A DNA stretch of 26,632 nucleotides from Streptococcus parasanguinis (GCA_018377375.1 JAGZZN010000026.1:1-26632), one strand, 5' to 3'. Shown: positions 14,050 to 21,991, counted from the first letter of the stretch. Numbers and translations are program-made. Notes: a model not told the origin generated them from the letters alone.

Positions 14050-15942
14050 ATGTCAAATACAGAAATTGCAAAGCAGGTCATCGATGCAATCGGTGGGGTT
14101 GAGAACGTTAGCAGTGTTGCTCACTGTGCGACTCGTCTTCGCGTGATGGTAAAAGATGAATCAAAAATCAACAAAGATGTTGTTGAGAATATCGAAAAAG
14201 TACAAGGTGCTTTCTTTAACTCAGGTCAATACCAAATTATCTTTGGTACTGGTACTGTAAACAAGATTTACGATGAAGTCGTAGCTCTTGGATTACCAAC
14301 CTCAACTAAGGCTGAGATGAAAGCTGAAGCAGCTAAACAAGGGAATTGGTTCCAACGCGCGATCCGTACTTTCGGTGATGTCTTTGTACCAATTATTCCA
14401 GTTATTGTTGCGACTGGTCTTTTCATGGGTGTCCGTGGTTTAGTGAATGCCCTTGGTGTGACTCTTCCAGAAGATATCACAACTTACACCCAAATTTTAA
14501 CAGATACAGCCTTTATTATCTTGCCTGGTCTTGTTGTTTGGTCAACTTTCCGTGTATTTGGTGGAAATCCGGCAGTGGGTATTGTACTTGGTATGATGCT
14601 TGTTTCGGGTTCACTTCCAAATGCTTGGGCTGTTGCTAGTGGTGGTGAAGTGACTGCCATGAAATTCTTTGGCTTCGTTCCGGTTGTAGGTTTGCAAGGG
14701 TCTGTTCTTCCAGCCTTCATTATCGGGGTTCTTGGTGCAAAATTTGAAAAATCACTTCGAAAAGTAGTTCCGGATGTATTAGATCTTTTGGTGACTCCTT
14801 TTGTGACACTCTTCGTGATGTCAATTCTTGGATTATTCGTTATTGGACCAGTTTTCCACGTAGTTGAAACGTATATCTTAATTGGTACAAAAGCAATTCT
14901 TAACTTGCCATTTGGTCTTGGTGGATTGCTCATTGGTGGAGTTCACCAATTGATTGTCGTATCTGGTGTCCACCATATCTTTAACTTGCTTGAAGTTCAA
15001 TTGTTAGCAGCCGATCATGCTAATCCGTTTAATGCGATCATTACTGCAGCAATGACAGCCCAAGGTGCTGCGACAGTTGCAGTAGCTGTGAAAACTAAAA
15101 ATGCAAAATTGAAAGCTTTGGCTTTCCCAGCAGCACTTTCTGCCTTCCTCGGTATCACTGAGCCTGCTATCTTCGGGGTTAACTTGCGTTTCCGTAAACC
15201 ATTCTTCCTTTCATTGATCGCAGGTGCAATCGGTGGTGGATTGGCATCTCTCCTTGGACTTGCTGGAACAGGTAATGGTATCACTATCATTCCTGGTACA
15301 ATGCTTTATATTGGTAATGGTCAACTTGCTCAATATTTGCTTATGGTAGCAGTTTCATTTGCGCTTGGATTTGCATTGACTTACATGTTTGGTTATGAAG
15401 ATGAAGCTCCTGTGGTTGCTTCTGAAAATGCGACAACTGAACGTCTGGTTGAAGAAGAAACAACTGGAAATGTTCCTGCATCTCTTCAAGATGAAACGAT
15501 CATCTCACCTATTGTTGGTAGTACAGTAGCACTTGCTGATGTGAATGATCCTGTCTTCTCAAGTGGAGCGATGGGACAAGGAATTGCCATCAAACCAACT
15601 GAAGGCGTTGTCTATGCACCAGCTGATGCGGAAGTAACTATTGCTTTTGCGACTGGACATGCTTACGGTTTGAAAACAGCTAATGGTGCTGAAATCTTGA
15701 TCCACGTTGGGATTGATACAGTATCAATGAATGGTGAAGGATTTGATCAAAAAGTAGCTCAAGGCGATAAAGTCAAAGCTGGTGAAGTCCTTGGTACATT
15801 TGATGCAGCGAAAATTGCCGCAGCTGGTCTTGAAGACACAACTATGGTGATCGTCACTAACACAGCTGACTTTGCTTCTGTCACACCTGTTGCAACTGGA
15901 TCTGTTGCGAAGGGTGATGCGATCATCGAAGTCAAAGCTTAA
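14050..15942 (+). CDS. scrA: PTS sucrose-specific EIIBCA component
   Basis: 630-residue membrane permease that imports sucrose and phosphorylates it at the expense of phospho-HPr. The domain order is IIB (about 1-85, phospho-acceptor Cys26 in VAHCATRLRV), then IIC (about 105-450, roughly ten hydrophobic spans, with GITEPAIFGVN and GGVHQLIVVSGVHH loops), then IIA of the Crr/glucose type (about 480-630). His537 (GHAYG) and the phosphorylated His552 (LIHVGIDT) are present in IIA. All catalytic residues are seen and the fusion is intact. AAGGAG lies before the start. Divergent from scrB, followed by scrK. Confidence 0.97.
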   Translation: MSNTEIAKQVIDAIGGVENVSSVAHCATRLRVMVKDESKINKDVVENIEKVQGAFFNSGQYQIIFGTGTVNKIYDEVVALGLPTSTKAEMKAEAAKQGNWFQRAIRTFGDVFVPIIPVIVATGLFMGVRGLVNALGVTLPEDITTYTQILTDTAFIILPGLVVWSTFRVFGGNPAVGIVLGMMLVSGSLPNAWAVASGGEVTAMKFFGFVPVVGLQGSVLPAFIIGVLGAKFEKSLRKVVPDVLDLLVTPFVTLFVMSILGLFVIGPVFHVVETYILIGTKAILNLPFGLGGLLIGGVHQLIVVSGVHHIFNLLEVQLLAADHANPFNAIITAAMTAQGAATVAVAVKTKNAKLKALAFPAALSAFLGITEPAIFGVNLRFRKPFFLSLIAGAIGGGLASLLGLAGTGNGITIIPGTMLYIGNGQLAQYLLMVAVSFALGFALTYMFGYEDEAPVVASENATTERLVEEETTGNVPASLQDETIISPIVGSTVALADVNDPVFSSGAMGQGIAIKPTEGVVYAPADAEVTIAFATGHAYGLKTANGAEILIHVGIDTVSMNGEGFDQKVAQGDKVKAGEVLGTFDAAKIAAAGLEDTTMVIVTNTADFASVTPVATGSVAKGDAIIEVKA

Positions 15943-15959
15943 TCGAAACAATAAGTTCT

Positions 15960-15997
15960 CAAGGACTGGTCTATCATCTCCAGTCCTTGAATTTTAT
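15960..15997 (+). terminator. Terminator after scrA
   Basis: CAAGGACTGG (15960-15969), ten-base loop, CCAGTCCTTG (15980-15989). The tail is only modestly T rich (AATTTTATTT), so termination may be partial, allowing some read-through into scrK. Confidence 0.65.
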
Positions 15998-16055
15998 TTC
16001 TCAAAAAAAGGTGTGTTTTTTCTTTAGAGAAGAGAAAAAGATTGACTACAAAATA

Positions 16056-16064
16056 TGCTATAAT
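16056..16064 (+). promoter_or_regulatory. Extended -10 promoter of scrK
   Basis: TGCTATAAT with TATAAT at 16059-16064. The nearby TTGACT at 16042 is only 11 bases upstream and cannot be its -35. The same TATGCTATAAT string occurs at the GNAT promoter near 1228. About 39 bases before the scrK start. Confidence 0.65.
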
Positions 16065-16102
16065 AAATACAGGATATTTTTCATAATAAAAAAGGAGCCA
16101 AC

Positions 16103-17002
16103 ATGACAAAATTATATGGAAGTTTGGAAGCTGGCGGTACAAAATTTGTTTGTGCGGTTGGTGATGAAAACTATAATGTTGTGGAAAAAGTACAATTTCC
16201 AACAACCAAGCCAATTGAGACGATTGATAAGTGTATTGAATTTTTCTCAAAATTTGAGGATCTAGTTGGGCTTGCGATCGGATCCTTTGGACCAATTGAT
16301 ATCGATCCAAATTCAAACACTTATGGTTTCATCACAACGACTCCAAAACCAAATTGGGCCAATGTAGATATCGTTGGGGCTTTCCGTCGTGCCTTGAATG
16401 TACCTATCTATTTCACGACAGATGTGAATAGCTCTGCCTATGGAGAAGTGGTCGCACGCAATAACGCGGGTGGTCATATCGAAAACTTGGTTTACTATAC
16501 AATCGGAACAGGAATCGGAGCTGGTGTCATCCAACGTGGTGAGTTTATCGGGGGAGCTGGACACCCAGAAATGGGACACTACTATGTGGCTCAACACCCA
16601 ATGGATGTGGAAAAAGAATTCAAGGGTGTTTGTCCTTTCCACAATGGCTGTTTGGAAGGCTTTGCGGCTGGTCCTAGTCTCGAAGCTCGTACAGGTATTC
16701 GTGGGGAAAACATTGAACTCAACAGCAATGTGTGGGATATTCAAGCCTACTACATCGCACAAGCAGCAGTGAATGCGACAGTTACCTTCCGCCCAGACGT
16801 CATTGTCTTTGGAGGAGGAGTCATGGCTCAACAACACATGTTAGATCGTGTTCGCACGAAATTTACTGCTCTCTTGAACGGTTACCTCCCTGTACCTGAT
16901 GTGAGAGATTATATTGTGACACCTGCAGTTGCCGGCAATGGTTCAGCGACCTTGGGGAATTTTGTTCTTGCAAAAGAAGTGAGCGAGAAGCTTAAAAAAT
17001 AA
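16103..17002 (+). CDS. scrK: Fructokinase (ROK family)
   Basis: 299-residue cytoplasmic kinase converting the fructose released by ScrB to fructose-6-phosphate with ATP. ROK features are the N-terminal phosphate loop LEAGGTKF, the DVNSSAYGE catalytic region near 108-117, GTGIGAGV near 136-143, and the zinc-binding stretch HPEMGH...CPFHNGCLEG around 153-185. AAGGAGCC precedes the ATG. It follows scrA in the same orientation with its own extended -10 promoter and a partial terminator between. There is no operator with the AAACG core upstream, so control may differ from scrA. Confidence 0.95.
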   Translation: MTKLYGSLEAGGTKFVCAVGDENYNVVEKVQFPTTKPIETIDKCIEFFSKFEDLVGLAIGSFGPIDIDPNSNTYGFITTTPKPNWANVDIVGAFRRALNVPIYFTTDVNSSAYGEVVARNNAGGHIENLVYYTIGTGIGAGVIQRGEFIGGAGHPEMGHYYVAQHPMDVEKEFKGVCPFHNGCLEGFAAGPSLEARTGIRGENIELNSNVWDIQAYYIAQAAVNATVTFRPDVIVFGGGVMAQQHMLDRVRTKFTALLNGYLPVPDVRDYIVTPAVAGNGSATLGNFVLAKEVSEKLKK

Positions 17003-17040
17003 GAAGCAATTGTCTCTTAGAGGTTAGAAACAAGAGCGAG

Positions 17041-17077
17041 GAGGCTGGGACAAAAGTCCTAGCCTCTCAATTATTTT
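17041..17077 (+). terminator. Terminator-like hairpin after scrK
   Basis: GAGGCTGGGAC-aaaa-GTCCTAGCCTC, eleven pairs with one G-U, followed by a T-rich tail (ATTATTTTT). It is the first hairpin of the dispersed repeat, so scrK termination is probably supplied by the repeat. Confidence 0.75.
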
Positions 17078-17219
17078 TGGATTGTCGAGCAAGATGCAGT
17101 GGTTGAGTGGGCTCTACTACACTGATTTCATCAGCTTTTACAGCCCTACTCAACTGTGCGGAGGTGGGACGACGAAATCGAATTCTAACGAATGACCGAT
17201 TTCTGTCCCACTCACTTCT
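17041..17219 (+). repeat. Dispersed folded intergenic repeat, copy 1
   Basis: About 175 bases with three nested hairpins: 17041-17066; 17102-17154 (GTTGAGTGGGCT against AGCCCTACTCAAC with one bulged T, inner CTGAT/ATCAG); and 17164-17211 (GTGGGAC/GTCCCAC, GAAATCG/CGATTTC, ATTC/GAAT). The part from 17117 to about 17219 reappears inverted at the right edge of the window with about one mismatch in the main block. It has no coding potential. It resembles small mobile intergenic repeats common in oral streptococci, though I cannot give it an established name. Confidence 0.85.
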
Positions 17220-17243
17220 TTCATCTATCTATCAAGAAGTGAG
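17211..17243 (+). promoter_or_regulatory. Hairpin covering the deformylase-like gene's ribosome binding site
   Basis: Perfect ten-base inverted repeat CTCACTTCTT (17211-17220) and AAGAAGTGAG (17234-17243) with a 13-base loop. The right arm contains the GAG of the GAGG ribosome binding site for the ATG at 17250. The left arm is the edge of the dispersed repeat. It could limit translation initiation. Confidence 0.55.
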
Positions 17244-17249
17244 GAAGAA

Positions 17250-17660
17250 ATGAAAAAGAATATTGTAAAGGATGTCTTATTCTTGGGTCAAAAGTCAGAA
17301 GAAGCGACACCTGAGGATCGCACCTTGGCTTTGGATTTGCAGGACACCTTAAATGCTCATCTCCTTGAGTGTGTCGGTTTAGCGGCTAATATGATCGGGG
17401 TGAAAAAACGGGCGATTATCATCCGAATGGGAAGTGAAAATCTGGTCCTGTTTAATCCGGTTCTCCTTGAAAAGAAAAAGCCTTACCAAACAGAGGAAGG
17501 ATGCTTGTCCTTGATGGGGTGTCGGCCGACCACTAGTTATGAGGAGATTTCAGTGGCCTATCGAGATGTGAATTGGAAAGCAAAAACAATTCAATTGTCA
17601 GGTTTTCCAGCCCAGATCTGTCAGCACGAAATGGATCATCTAGAAGGCATTATTATCTAG
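17250..17660 (+). CDS. Peptide deformylase-like protein, probably atypical or inactive
   Basis: 136 residues with the deformylase fold. Motif 2 EGCLSL (metal Cys) at about 90-95 and motif 3 QHEMDHLEG (HExxH type) at about 125-133 are intact. Motif 1, normally GxGxAAxQ, reads CVGLAANM, so the glutamine that stabilises the oxyanion is replaced by Met and the first Gly by Cys. The protein stops right after HEMDHLEGIII, lacking the C-terminal extension of the essential enzymes (about 200 residues in Gram-positives). Short second deformylase paralogues are known in streptococci, with the housekeeping def elsewhere. AGTGAGGAAG precedes the ATG. Metal binding is likely, but deformylase activity is doubtful. 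Confidence 0.85.
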   Translation: MKKNIVKDVLFLGQKSEEATPEDRTLALDLQDTLNAHLLECVGLAANMIGVKKRAIIIRMGSENLVLFNPVLLEKKKPYQTEEGCLSLMGCRPTTSYEEISVAYRDVNWKAKTIQLSGFPAQICQHEMDHLEGIII

Positions 17661-17668
17661 AAGTCATT

Positions 17669-17696
17669 AATGGAGTCGATTGGGCTCCATTTTTTT
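17669..17696 (+). terminator. Terminator after the deformylase-like gene
   Basis: AATGGAG-tc...gg-CTCCATT stem (17669-17675 with 17685-17691, plus a G-U and a C-G pair inward) followed by a run of T to 17696. Confidence 0.8.
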
Positions 17697-17712
17697 AGTT
17701 CTTATAGAAACT
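17697..17712. promoter_or_regulatory. MarR operator candidate 1
   Basis: AGTTCTTATAGAAACT, a near-palindrome just upstream of the -35 box. Confidence 0.6.
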
Positions 17713-17718
17713 TTTTTC

Positions 17719-17746
17719 TTGACAGGGATCTTTTTTGTACTAAAAT
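17719..17746 (+). promoter_or_regulatory. Promoter of marR-ABC exporter operon
   Basis: TTGACA (17719-17724), 16-base spacer, TAAAAT (17741-17746). One operator lies above it and two overlap the start site and leader. Confidence 0.8.
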
Positions 17747-17762
17747 AGTTCTCATAGCAACT
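17747..17762. promoter_or_regulatory. MarR operator candidate 2
   Basis: AGTTCTCATAGCAACT, immediately after the -10 box. It is 50 bases from site 1 and 20 bases from site 3 (start to start). Confidence 0.6.
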
Positions 17763-17766
17763 TTAA

Positions 17767-17782
17767 AGTTCTTATGAGAACT
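17767..17782. promoter_or_regulatory. MarR operator candidate 3
   Basis: AGTTCTTATGAGAACT, with perfect AGTTCT/AGAACT arms, ending a few bases before the ribosome binding site. With site 2 it also forms an 11-base inverted repeat (TAGTTCTCATA...TATGAGAACTA). Confidence 0.65.
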
Positions 17783-17795
17783 ATTTGGAGGAATG

Positions 17796-18242
17796 ATGGA
17801 AAAGCCATTACAAGAATTAAAAAAAATTGGCCATCTCATTCACCTCATGGTGGAAAGAGAAGCTAAGAAGCGTGGGTTTGAATTTAGCGCAGGACCACAA
17901 GGTCAGGTATTGAGATTCTTATCTCATCGTGAAAAGGAGGGAAAAGTGACCTTGATTCGGGATGTTGAACAGGAACTTCATATCACAAAATCCGTGACCA
18001 GTAATCTGATCAAGCGAATGGAGAAAAATGGGTTTATTTATTTAGAGGCTAGTCCGACCGATAAACGGGCCAAGTATGTCTACCTAACAGACAGTGTGAA
18101 AGCCAATTTGAATGACATGAAGCAATTCTTTGAAGAGGTAGAACGGAGTCTAGTAGCGGGTGTATCAGAAGAAGAATTGGCTATCTTTTTCAAGGTTATG
18201 CAGCAATTTTATGAGAATATGAAAAAAAGGAGCGAGGAATGA
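17796..18242 (+). CDS. MarR-family transcriptional regulator
   Basis: 148-residue winged-helix repressor. The DNA-binding core lies at about residues 45-100 (VTLIRDVEQELHITKSVTSNLIKRMEKNGFIYLEASPTDKRAKYVYLT, broken over the helix and wing), with the SPTDKRAKYVYLT wing typical of MarR. Helices for dimerisation flank it. GGAGG at 17787-17791 is close to two consecutive ATG codons. 17796 gives the better spacing, 17793 is the alternative. Its stop overlaps the next start (ATGA), so it is co-expressed with the exporter. The three 16-base near-palindromes upstream make autoregulation and repression of the exporter likely. The inducer is unknown. Confidence 0.93.
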   Translation: MEKPLQELKKIGHLIHLMVEREAKKRGFEFSAGPQGQVLRFLSHREKEGKVTLIRDVEQELHITKSVTSNLIKRMEKNGFIYLEASPTDKRAKYVYLTDSVKANLNDMKQFFEEVERSLVAGVSEEELAIFFKVMQQFYENMKKRSEE

Positions 18243-20041
18243 TCAATATATTTCGGCGCTTAACCGCCAAAGAATGGGGCATGATTGCCCTTAGTACGGT
18301 CTTTATCTGTCTAGCGGTTTGGATGGATTTAAAGACTCCTGAATACTTATCTGATATCACGACCCTCTTAGCTAAGGAGGGGACCAAGGTTTCGGATATT
18401 ATGGATCCGGGAAGCAAGATGTTGCTCTTCTCTTTTGGAAGCTTTTTAATGGCAGTTTTTGTAGGCTTTTTGGCTTCAAGAGTCGCTGCCAGCTTTACGA
18501 CGCGACTTCGAGGAGAGATTTTCCATCAAGTGATGGATTACTCTGATGCCGAGATCAAGAAATTCTCCGTTCCCTCTCTCTTGACCCGGACGACCAACGA
18601 TTTGACCCAGTTGCAAATCATGATTGTGATGGGGATGCAAGTTGTGACGCGTGGTCCCATTATGGCGATTTGGGCCTTAACCAAGATTTGGGGGAAGAGC
18701 AGTGCCTGGACAACTTCTGTTGGGATTGCGGTCTTGATGGTCTTGATTCTTCTCTCTGTTCTGGTTCTTATTGCCTTTCCGCGCCAGCAAAAGGTTCAAG
18801 GTTTGACCGATGCTTTGAATGCGACGACACGGGAGAGTTTGACTGGGGTGCGAGTGGTTCGCGCCTACAATGCGGAAGCGTATCAAAATGAGAAATTCCA
18901 GGCTGAAAACAAGGGCTTAACCCGTCTAAATCTCTTTGTTTATCGGTTGATGTCTTTGATGAACCCGGTCATGACAGTGGTATCAAGTGGGTTGACCCTG
19001 GCTATCTACTGGATTGGGGCGCACTTGATCAATGATATCGCCATGCCAAAAGATCCTACAAAGATCCTCGCCAGTCCTGCATTAGCGGATCGGACCAAGG
19101 TCTTCTCAGATATGATCACCTTCTCCTCTTACGCCATGCAGGTTGTCATTGGCTTTATGATGATGGTGGCCATCTTGATTATCCTTCCTCGTGCCTTGGT
19201 ATCCGCAAAACGGATTAATCAGGTCTTGGCTCTTGAACCGTCTGTAGCCTTCCCAAGTGAGTCAAAAGAAACAACAGGCCAAGTAGGTACAGTAGAATTT
19301 CAAGACGTTTCCTTCCGATATGGACGGACTTCCCGTGCTGTGATTGAGCACGTGACCTTCTCAGCTCAGAAAGGACAAACCGTTGCCTTCATCGGATCAA
19401 CTGGTTCTGGTAAATCCACTTTGGTCAATTTAATCCCGCGTTTTTACGATGCGACAGAAGGAAAGATCTTAGTGGATGGGGTGAATGTCAAGGACTATAG
19501 CCACCAAGAATTGAACAATAAAGTCGGCTACATTCCACAAAAAGCAGTGCTCTTTAGTGGCACGATTCGCTCCAATATGGAATTTGGGGAAAGTAGCCAA
19601 GGAAAATTAGAGGATGAAGCCATCTGGAAAGCTCTTGAATTGGCCCAAGCCAAAGAGTTTGTTGCCGCAAAAGAGAAGGGCTTGGATACAGAAGTAGCGC
19701 AAGGAGGAAGCAACTTCTCTGGAGGACAACGTCAACGTTTGGCGATTGCGCGTGCCCTTGCACGCAAGCCCGAGATCCTCATCTTTGATGATTCCTTCTC
19801 AGCCCTGGATTATAAAACAGATCGGATCTTGCGACAAGCCCTAAAAGAAAAGTTGGCAGATACGACCAAATTGATCGTTGCGCAACGGATTTCGACCATT
19901 ATGGATGCGGATTTGATTTTGGTCTTGGATCAAGGGAAGGTCGTCGGTCAAGGTACCCACAAGGAATTGCTTGCGACCAATGAAGTCTATCAAGAAATTG
20001 CCTATTCACAATTGTCTAAGGAGGAGTTGGAACATGCATAA
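18239..20041 (+). CDS. ABC exporter half-transporter with degenerate ATPase site
   Basis: 600-residue membrane-ATPase fusion. Six-span exporter domain at about 1-320. ATPase domain with Walker A STGSGKST near 386, signature FSGGQRQR near 493 and Walker B ILIFDD near 513, where the catalytic Glu is Asp. The switch residue is Gln (VAQRIST, near 546) instead of His. These losses mark the non-catalytic half of a heterodimeric exporter of the LmrCD/BmrCD/PatAB kind. The partner follows with an 8-base overlap. It is controlled together with the MarR gene. A drug or peptide substrate is inferred only from family and regulator type. Confidence 0.93.
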   Translation: MINIFRRLTAKEWGMIALSTVFICLAVWMDLKTPEYLSDITTLLAKEGTKVSDIMDPGSKMLLFSFGSFLMAVFVGFLASRVAASFTTRLRGEIFHQVMDYSDAEIKKFSVPSLLTRTTNDLTQLQIMIVMGMQVVTRGPIMAIWALTKIWGKSSAWTTSVGIAVLMVLILLSVLVLIAFPRQQKVQGLTDALNATTRESLTGVRVVRAYNAEAYQNEKFQAENKGLTRLNLFVYRLMSLMNPVMTVVSSGLTLAIYWIGAHLINDIAMPKDPTKILASPALADRTKVFSDMITFSSYAMQVVIGFMMMVAILIILPRALVSAKRINQVLALEPSVAFPSESKETTGQVGTVEFQDVSFRYGRTSRAVIEHVTFSAQKGQTVAFIGSTGSGKSTLVNLIPRFYDATEGKILVDGVNVKDYSHQELNNKVGYIPQKAVLFSGTIRSNMEFGESSQGKLEDEAIWKALELAQAKEFVAAKEKGLDTEVAQGGSNFSGGQRQRLAIARALARKPEILIFDDSFSALDYKTDRILRQALKEKLADTTKLIVAQRISTIMDADLILVLDQGKVVGQGTHKELLATNEVYQEIAYSQLSKEELEHA

Positions 20042-21794
20042 AACAAAACAAGAATCGTCCCTTTGGAGACAACTTTCTCCCTATTTGAAGGGCTTCCACC
20101 TATTTTTCCTAGTTGCTATCCTCTTTTCGGTCGTATCGAGTATTATCACGGTTATTGGACCGGATAAGTTAAAAGAAATTACAGATACCATTACAAAAGG
20201 GATGGGAGGCGCCATTGATATTGATAAGATCACTTCGATTGCCCTGACCTTAGCCATCCTTTATGGAGTTGGAGCACTGGTGTCCTACAGCAGTAGTTTC
20301 ATTATCTCAACGATGATTCAGCGCTTTGCAGAACGCTTGCGCAATGCTATTGCTGAGAAGATCAATCGCGTGCCCCTCCAATATTTTGATAGCCATGAAC
20401 AAGGAGATACCTTGTCTCGTGTGACCAATGACGTGGATTTGATGACCCAATCCTTTAACCAAAGCTTGGTTCAAATGGTCTCTTCTATTGTCTTATTGAT
20501 TGGCTCCATCTTTATGATGTTTAAGACGGACTGGCACTTGGCGGTGACAGCGATTGTGTCCATCTTTGCAGGTTTTGCTCTTTCCGGCATTATTATGGTC
20601 AAGAGCCAACCTCTCTTTAAGCAACAACAAGATAATCTTGCTAAAGTTTCAGGTTATGTTGAAGAAATCTATAGTGGCCACAATATCGTCATTTCCTACA
20701 ATGGCCGTCACCAAGCCAAAAATCATTTTGATGCCATCAACCAAGATTTGTACCATAGCATGTGGAAATCCCAATTCTTCTCTGGGATCATGATGCCCTT
20801 GATGCAGTTTGTAGGGAATTTCGGCTATGTCATGGTCTGTATCGTTGGGGCTGTCCTCACCATTAATGGAGACATTACCATCGGGACCATTGTGGCCTTT
20901 ATGACCTATGTCCGCATCTTTACCCAACCAATCGGTCAAATGGCGCAAGGAATTACCCAATTGCAATCAGCCAGTGCTGCTATGGGGCGTGTCTTTGAAT
21001 TCTTAGACGAAGAAGAAATGGAAGACGAATCCCAAAAAACACGTCAATTGGAAACACCCGAAGGTCATGTTACCTTTGAACATGTGCGTTTTGGCTATTC
21101 ATCAGATAAGACTATTATCCATGACTTTACAGCTGAAGCGAAGCCAGGACAGAAGGTGGCTATTGTTGGTCCGACAGGTGCAGGTAAGACGACCATGGTC
21201 AATCTCTTGATGCGTTTTTACGACATTCAAGCTGGTAAAATTACCATCGATGGTGTGGATACTAAGGCCATGAGCCGAGAAGAAGTTCATGATGCCTTTT
21301 CTATGGTGTTGCAAGATACCTGGCTCTTTGAAGGGACCATTCGGGAAAACTTAGTCTTTAATCAAACCGATATTTCAGATGAAGCGGTCGAAGCGGCAAC
21401 CCGAGCGGTTGGGGTCCATCACTTTATTCGGACCTTGCCGAATGGCTATGATACTGTATTAGATGATTCAGTGACCTTGTCCGTCGGTCAAAAGCAACTC
21501 TTGACCATTGCGCGTGCCCTCTTGAAGGATGCCCCGCTTCTTATCTTGGATGAAGCAACCTCATCTGTCGATACCCGTACAGAAGAGTTGATTCAAAAAG
21601 CCATGGACAAACTCATGGAAGGCCGAACTTCCTTTGTCATTGCCCATCGCTTGTCCACTATTCGGAATGCGGATCTGATTCTCGTGATGAAAGATGGAAA
21701 TATTATCGAGCAGGGTAACCACCAAGAACTCATGAGCCAAAATGGATTCTATGCTGATCTCTACAATAGCCAATTCACAGAAGAAGTGGCATGA
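20034..21794 (+). CDS. ABC exporter half-transporter with consensus Walker B and switch residues
   Basis: 586 residues. Exporter membrane domain (about 1-310, six spans) and ATPase domain with Walker A GPTGAGKTT near 377, Walker B LLILDEATSS near 502 with the catalytic Glu, and switch His in IAHRLST near 537. The signature reads LSVGQ rather than LSGGQ. In a head-to-tail dimer this altered signature faces the degenerate site of the first subunit, so exactly one competent ATP site remains. The start at 20034 is chosen over longer in-frame extensions because AAGGAGGA lies 7 bases upstream and it begins just inside the previous stop. Confidence 0.93.
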   Translation: MHKTKQESSLWRQLSPYLKGFHLFFLVAILFSVVSSIITVIGPDKLKEITDTITKGMGGAIDIDKITSIALTLAILYGVGALVSYSSSFIISTMIQRFAERLRNAIAEKINRVPLQYFDSHEQGDTLSRVTNDVDLMTQSFNQSLVQMVSSIVLLIGSIFMMFKTDWHLAVTAIVSIFAGFALSGIIMVKSQPLFKQQQDNLAKVSGYVEEIYSGHNIVISYNGRHQAKNHFDAINQDLYHSMWKSQFFSGIMMPLMQFVGNFGYVMVCIVGAVLTINGDITIGTIVAFMTYVRIFTQPIGQMAQGITQLQSASAAMGRVFEFLDEEEMEDESQKTRQLETPEGHVTFEHVRFGYSSDKTIIHDFTAEAKPGQKVAIVGPTGAGKTTMVNLLMRFYDIQAGKITIDGVDTKAMSREEVHDAFSMVLQDTWLFEGTIRENLVFNQTDISDEAVEAATRAVGVHHFIRTLPNGYDTVLDDSVTLSVGQKQLLTIARALLKDAPLLILDEATSSVDTRTEELIQKAMDKLMEGRTSFVIAHRLSTIRNADLILVMKDGNIIEQGNHQELMSQNGFYADLYNSQFTEEVA

Positions 21795-21831
21795 AATCAA
21801 GATACAAGGCTTGTGAAATGTAAAGTAAAAT

Positions 21832-21874
21832 AATAGGATAGAAGGCAATTCTATGTGCTTCTATCCTATTTTTT
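21832..21874 (+). terminator. Terminator of the marR-ABC operon
   Basis: Thirteen-base stem AATAGGATAGAAG (21832-21844) and CTTCTATCCTATT (21858-21870), 13-base loop, followed by T to 21874. The A-rich left side may also work in reverse. Confidence 0.9.
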
Positions 21875-21991
21875 ATGCTGGAAGAAGGGATGGGAAAGAC
21901 GATTCTTAGGTACAGAAAAATGACAAAGCGTCAAAAATAGATCGCTTCTAATGTGAAAAAGAAGAAAGAAAGGATAAAAAAGAAGCCTGGC

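Noticed and set aside
14484..14933. 149-codon open frame antisense to scrA
   Set aside because: Lies wholly inside scrA on the opposite strand, has composition dictated by the sense codons, and lacks a ribosome binding site or family resemblance.
16042..16064. TTGACT as -35 of the scrK promoter
   Set aside because: Only 11 bases separate it from TATAAT. The TGn extension makes a -35 unnecessary.
16313..16837. 174-codon open frame antisense to scrK
   Set aside because: Complete overlap with a well-supported ROK kinase. The translation is rich in Cys, Ser and His with no recognisable domain.
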